Shown: positions 17,287 to 18,150 of the stretch, piece after piece
Layout: every line of letters begins with the position of its first letter
Numbering within the stretch: position 1 is the stretch's first letter
The notes under the pieces: model-generated
The model's input: only the letters and a program-made list of their open reading frames with translations
Database searches by the model: none
What the model was told of the DNA's origin: nothing
Translations under genes and position numbers: made by a program
Source: Bondarzewia mesenterica
Taxonomy: Eukaryota > Basidiomycota > Agaricomycetes > Russulales > Bondarzewiaceae
Assembly: GCA_004802705.1 (NCBI GenBank)
Contig: SGPL01000039.1
Coordinates: 28,455-46,604 of the forward strand
Direction: 5' to 3'
Length of the DNA stretch: 18,150 bases

Positions 17287-17301
17287 TAAAGAGGGGGGTA
17301 C
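17287..17301 (+). promoter_or_regulatory. Polypurine tract of the gypsy element
   Basis: AAAGAGGGGGG at 17288-17298, followed by TAC, sits directly before the TG of the right LTR. This is the expected plus-strand primer site. Confidence 0.8.
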
Positions 17302-17926
17302 TGTGATGACTATGTCTTTTTTTTTCTTTTCTGATTATGTAATTAGCTTAGTCACCTATATCACGAGGAGGTTAACTAGCCTTGTGATGCATCGCCCTGC
17401 GATAAAGGAGGACCGGGCACCTGCGGACTCAGACAAGGGGCCAGACTTAGTCTTGGAAAACCCACTAGTCGCACCGGCTGATCTAAGCTTAGTCAGACTA
17501 GGGCCTAGATGCGTATTTATAGATTATCACATGTTATGGCACGTGATCAGTCACATGATACTTACTTAGCTTACTTATGCTTGGCTGACTGATGCATGCT
17601 CAGCCTTGCTTACTGATACACTGAGTTAGCTGACTGATGCACGGACACACTGGTTAGCAGGCAGGGTTCACTAGACTTGCCCTAAACATATTTATGTATT
17701 TATACTGCGGCGCAGCACCTGTGGTATCCCAGTTTTCAGCACTTGGGAATTCGCCACAAGTAAGCTCACCCCCTTTGTACTTATCTCTGTTTGTAATATA
17801 TATTAACTTGGGAATTCACCACAGTTGTGAGCGTAAGGCCCTGCGCTTTGAGACAACAGAATACCTCAAACACTCTACTCCCTATTTGGTGATTATTTAG
17901 GGTTAGGCTTAGGCTGAGCCCTGACA
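17302..17926 (+). repeat. Right LTR of the gypsy element (625 bp)
   Basis: The LTR starts TGTGATGACTATG directly after the polypurine tract and ends CCCTGACA. It is about 95% identical to the left LTR. Confidence 0.93.
17760..17824 (+). other. Intron-like GT-AG segment in the right gypsy LTR
   Basis: This is the counterpart of the segment at 10964-11028, with the same 65-nt length and borders. The last exon base before GTAAGC is A here and G in the left LTR. Confidence 0.35.
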
Positions 17927-17931
17927 GTTCA
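17927..17931 (+). repeat. Target-site duplication of the gypsy element, right copy
   Basis: GTTCA matches 10505-10509 exactly and lies directly after the CA end of the right LTR. Confidence 0.9.
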
Positions 17932-18150
17932 GCTAGTTAATGCATTATCTATAAAAGCAGAAACTGGAGGNCCAATGGCATCTTTATATNTATTAGGACA
18001 TCCTGATCATTANACNAACTTTNAATTTCANNCATTTTATTGGANAAACTTTGTNAGAAAAGTNGAGCAAGATTNTNNAGATNTNNNTANTGAAAANTAT
18101 GAAGAAAAGNTTGTAATAGGTNNTNATNATNANACTTACATTGNNATTTC
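17927..18150 (+). pseudogene. Helitron Rep/helicase, continuation after the gypsy insertion
   Basis: With the gypsy element and one copy of the 5-bp duplication skipped, the codon split at 10508-10509 is completed by base 17932. The frame then continues with LVNALSIKAETGGPMASLYL and LGHPDHYTNF, a block typical of fungal Helitron Rep proteins just before the helicase part. The helicase itself lies beyond the window. Many isolated Ns make the last 180 bases hard to read. Confidence 0.85.

Larger units (their letters stand above)
10510..17926 (+). mobile_element. Full-length, inactive Ty3/gypsy chromovirus
   Basis: The 7,417-bp element has TG...CA LTRs, a 5-bp target duplication, a long leader, gag with a zinc knuckle, and pol in the order protease, reverse transcriptase, RNase H, integrase, chromodomain, followed by a polypurine tract. 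This order and the C-terminal chromodomain define a chromovirus-type gypsy element. All genes carry stops or frameshifts. A solo copia LTR is inserted in gag. No primer-binding site starting TGG is seen directly after the left LTR, so the primer is unclear. Confidence 0.93.

Overview
The window looks like a transposon-rich stretch of a filamentous fungal genome, most likely a basidiomycete. I base this on many 43-92 nt GT-AG introns with CTRA-type branch points, a chromodomain Ty3/gypsy element, Ty1/copia sequences whose primer site matches the anticodon arm of initiator tRNA-Met, a fungal-type Helitron (DUF6570 plus Helitron_like_N), and a spliced gene resembling fungal Mis14/Nsl1. The species cannot be told from the sequence.

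Layout. 1-2050: 5' part of a decayed copia element (end of the LTR, primer-binding site, gag with zinc knuckle and protease), cut off before integrase. 2095-2565: about eight copies of a 56-58 bp tandem repeat. 2815-3712: about 5.6 copies of a 160 bp satellite. 3940-7130: genic island with an unrecognised Ser/Pro-rich spliced gene, a Mis14/Nsl1-like kinetochore gene, an RGG-rich minus-strand ORF, a tiny spliced ORF and the first exons of a membrane-protein gene. That gene's last exon lies in A+T-rich DNA that runs directly into the Helitron Rep/Hel frame (7764-10509). 10510-17926: a complete-length (7.4 kb) but dead gypsy chromovirus with 621/625 bp LTRs. 17927-18150: the Helitron frame resumes.

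The transposons are nested three deep. The gypsy element sits in the Helitron gene with a 5 bp target duplication (GTTCA). A 332 bp solo copia LTR sits in the gypsy gag with its own 5 bp duplication (GGGAG). In both cases the interrupted reading frame resumes exactly when the insert and one duplication are skipped. Almost all premature stops are TGA or TAG where conserved Trp or Arg codons are expected, and the two gypsy LTRs differ almost only by transitions. This points to cytosine deamination of methylated repeats, or a RIP-like process.

The most unusual signal is in the LTRs. Both copia-type LTRs carry a 55-nt GT-AG intron-like segment inside a directly repeated block, and the second copy of the block lacks exactly that segment, as if a spliced copy had been inserted beside the unspliced one. 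The gypsy LTR carries a 65-nt intron-like segment whose 3' end repeats the 19 bp upstream of its 5' splice site. A second candidate for novelty is the spliced 282-residue membrane-protein gene that runs up to the Helitron Rep/Hel frame, separated from it by one in-frame TAG.
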